From Marinagarivorans sp. UBA5870 (GTDB lineage Bacteria; Pseudomonadota; Gammaproteobacteria; Pseudomonadales; Cellvibrionaceae), in NCBI GenBank assembly GCA_002432555.1, contig DJFO01000320.1:7913-15254 (forward strand): DNA of 7,342 bases. Direction: 5' to 3'. Every line of letters begins with the position of its first letter. Position 1 is the first letter of the stretch. A model generated the notes under the pieces. That model ran no database searches. It was given only the letters and a program-made list of their open reading frames with translations, and had not been told where the DNA came from. Position numbers and translations under genes: made by a program. Below, piece by piece: positions 5,923 to 7,342 of the stretch.

Positions 5923-6006
5923 GCTAGGTAAATAGCCAGGTACATAACCGGGTAAATAATTTGGTAAATAGCTAGGGAAATAACTGGGTAAATCGCTGGG
6001 TAAAAA
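5923..6006. repeat. 12-bp tandem repeat, seven degenerate units
   Basis: The units are GCTAGGTAAATA, GCCAGGTACATA, ACCGGGTAAATA, ATTTGGTAAATA, GCTAGGGAAATA, ACTGGGTAAATC and GCTGGGTAAAAA, with the consensus GCTGGGTAAATA. The last eight bases of the unit are best conserved and the first four vary most. No indel breaks the 12-nt period. In the plus frame beginning at ATG 5915 the unit reads L-G-K-stop, with a stop in each of the first five units. On the minus strand one frame is open throughout and reads as a Y-L-P-S-like tetrapeptide repeat. Confidence 0.85.
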
Positions 6007-6012
6007 AGTTAC

Positions 6013-6048
6013 CTCAAAAACCGGAAAGATCGAGCAGTCGTTTTTGAG
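6013..6048 (+). repeat. 9-bp perfect inverted repeat upstream of vgrG
   Basis: CTCAAAAAC (6013-6021) and GTTTTTGAG (6040-6048) are perfect complements around an 18-nt loop. The right arm ends immediately before an ATG at 6049 that is in frame with vgrG. It could be a weak hairpin terminator or attenuator, or an operator. Confidence 0.55.
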
Positions 6049-6145
6049 ATGACTTTTATCCAGGGCCTGGACTTAGAGTCTGTACCAAAGTTGCCGAATG
6101 AGGTCGGCACTTGGAATACAGGGTCTGGTATTAAGTCCACCAACC

Positions 6146-6154
6146 AGGTAGGGA
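6146..6154 (+). promoter_or_regulatory. Ribosome binding site deciding the vgrG start
   Basis: AGGTAGGGA ends 5 nt before the ATG at 6160. No purine-rich site precedes the alternative in-frame ATG at 6049, so 6160 is the better start. Confidence 0.7.
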
Positions 6155-6159
6155 TATAT

Positions 6160-7342
6160 ATGGGTCAGATCACGCAAGAACACCGGTTTATTACCGTCAC
6201 GGATTTCTCCCTCGGCAAAGATACCTTCGTCATCACATCGATCAACGGCACGGAATATATCTCGGGCCTGTTCGAGTACGAGCTCGAACTTTACTCGAAT
6301 AATCACCAGGTCGCGCCCGACAAGATTGTCGGCAAACCGGCCACCGTTACCATTCAGAATGAACATAAGCGGTGTTTCAACGGATTCATTGCCTCCTTCA
6401 CCTTTGGCGAAGTCGGCCCGCATGATTACCGCCGCTATCGCATGACCATGGTTCCCTGGTTATGGTTTCTCACCAAAACCCAGAACTGCCGCATTTTCCA
6501 AGAGAAGACCACGAAGCAGATAGTGACGGAAGTTTTCGCCGCATTGGGTTTCAGCGATTACGAGTTCAAGGCCGCGGGGGGTAAAACCCGCGAATACTGC
6601 GTCCAGTACCATGAAACCGATTTTCATTTTGTATCGCGCCTGCTCGAAGAAGACGGAATCGCCTACTACTTCCAGCATACGGAAAACAAACACAAAATGG
6701 TTCTGGTGGATCAGCCGAACGCCTACGAAGAGGTCAAAGAGACCAATCTGGAATATTCCAAAGGCACTATGCCCAACACGCAGATTCATCGCTGGGAGCA
6801 CGGTTACAAGTTCAAGAAAGGTCAGTGGACCCTGAACGACTACAATTTCAAGGAGCCGAAAAAAGACCTGAAGACTACCACCAAAACCCAGAGTACCTTC
6901 GCCAACAACAGCAAATTCGAACATTACGAATACGCCAGCGAGTACGATTTTCCCACCAATAATGACTTGGTGAAAATCCGCCTGGAAGCCGAAGAGACTT
7001 TGCGCGATGCGGCCCAAGGGTCGAGCGACTGCTCCAGCTTTTACGCCGGGGGGAAGTTCAAAATTGCCAAACACGACACGGCGTCCGAAAAAGGCAATTA
7101 CATTCTCATTTCGGTGCGGCATTTTGCTGCTGATGCCAGTTTTTTTTCCGGGCAAGAGGGCGAGCCAGAATACTTCAACGAATTTGTTTGTATTCCCGCC
7201 GCTGTGCACTTCAGGCCCCAGCCGTTGCACGTCAGACCGCTGATGAAGGGCCCTCAATCCGCGCTAGTGGTGGGGCCCGCCGGTGAAGAAATTTATATTG
7301 ATGAGCACTGCCGTGTAAAGGTCCAATTTATATGGGATAGGG
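6160..7342 (+). CDS. vgrG: VgrG, type VI secretion spike protein (3' partial)
   Basis: The open frame gives 394 residues and is cut by the window end. It begins MGQITQEHRFITVTD, typical of VgrG, and continues through the gp27-like hub region: INGTEYISGLFEYELELYS near 28-46, YRRYRMTMVPWLWFLTKTQN near 90-109, and the family hallmark QYHETDFHFVSRLLEEDGIAYYF near 149-171. Near the end are ISVRHFAADASFFSG, then EYFNEFVCIPA, RPQP, and VVGPAGEEIYIDEHCRVKVQF leading into WDR, the entry to the gp5-like OB fold. VgrG (TssI) trimers cap the Hcp tube and carry effectors. Any C-terminal effector extension and the downstream adaptor, effector and immunity genes lie outside. ATG 6160 is favoured by its ribosome binding site; ATG 6049 would add 37 residues without family resemblance. 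A run of eight T lies at 7140-7147. Confidence 0.95.
   Translation, partial: MGQITQEHRFITVTDFSLGKDTFVITSINGTEYISGLFEYELELYSNNHQVAPDKIVGKPATVTIQNEHKRCFNGFIASFTFGEVGPHDYRRYRMTMVPWLWFLTKTQNCRIFQEKTTKQIVTEVFAALGFSDYEFKAAGGKTREYCVQYHETDFHFVSRLLEEDGIAYYFQHTENKHKMVLVDQPNAYEEVKETNLEYSKGTMPNTQIHRWEHGYKFKKGQWTLNDYNFKEPKKDLKTTTKTQSTFANNSKFEHYEYASEYDFPTNNDLVKIRLEAEETLRDAAQGSSDCSSFYAGGKFKIAKHDTASEKGNYILISVRHFAADASFFSGQEGEPEYFNEFVCIPAAVHFRPQPLHVRPLMKGPQSALVVGPAGEEIYIDEHCRVKVQFIWDR

Larger units (their letters stand above)
5809..6159 (+). other. Structured 351-nt gap between hcp and vgrG
   Basis: No convincing gene was found. From left to right it holds a terminator hairpin (5831-5866), an 8-bp inverted repeat (5891-5907), a seven-unit 12-bp tandem repeat (5923-6006), a 9-bp inverted repeat (6013-6048) and a CCAGG/CCTGG dyad (6060-6070). 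From 6049 the vgrG frame is already open, so part of this stretch could be translated if vgrG starts early. No clear promoter for vgrG was identified. Confidence 0.6.

Noticed and set aside
5923..6006. CRISPR array
   Set aside because: The units are 12 nt, directly contiguous and without spacers, so this is a simple tandem repeat.
6460..7257. 265-codon minus-strand open frame across vgrG
   Set aside because: It is antisense to well-conserved VgrG sequence; its hydrophobic residues mirror VgrG codons and no family is recognised.

Overview
This 7.3 kb window looks like a chromosomal segment of a Gammaproteobacterium of moderate G+C. The gene families (CPXCG small protein, DUF423 protein, rhomboid, TauE/SafE, Hcp, VgrG) are common there. 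A marine or Cellvibrio-like relative is plausible, but the sequence does not fix the genus. No rRNA, tRNA, IS element or CRISPR array was seen.

Layout. (1) Positions 1-2954 (+) hold the last ~983 codons of a large SMC-like ATPase of the condensin group that includes MksB and Wadjet JetC. The N-terminal head with the Walker A motif lies before the window. (2) After 24 nt comes a DUF423 small membrane protein (2979-3365, +), probably co-transcribed. (3) It converges, with a 5-nt gap, on a TauE/SafE-type membrane permease (3371-4138, -). (4) A 63-nt divergent promoter region separates that gene from a likely two-gene operon on the + strand: a 60-aa CPXCG cysteine-rich protein (4202-4384) and a small rhomboid intramembrane serine protease (4395-4964). 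(5) A 361-nt AT-richer gap with a sigma-54-like site, two hairpins and a direct repeat leads to hcp (5326-5808), the type VI secretion tube protein. (6) A 351-nt gap follows, holding a strong hairpin terminator, an 8-bp inverted repeat, a seven-unit 12-bp tandem repeat and a 9-bp inverted repeat. (7) vgrG (6160 to the end), the type VI spike protein, runs off the window just as its OB-fold/needle part begins.

How the parts may work together. The left edge belongs to a condensin system acting in chromosome organisation or plasmid restriction. No JetD/MksG-type nuclease gene follows the ATPase, so any partners must lie upstream or elsewhere. The right edge is an hcp-vgrG pair without other tss genes in view, the usual form of an auxiliary type VI cluster whose effector and immunity genes follow vgrG. 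The terminator after hcp fits the need for far more Hcp than VgrG. The middle genes look like ordinary housekeeping or membrane genes. The least explained DNA is the two structured gaps around hcp, especially the 12-bp tandem repeat. Its period is a multiple of three; it carries in-phase stops in one + frame, yet is fully open in one - frame.
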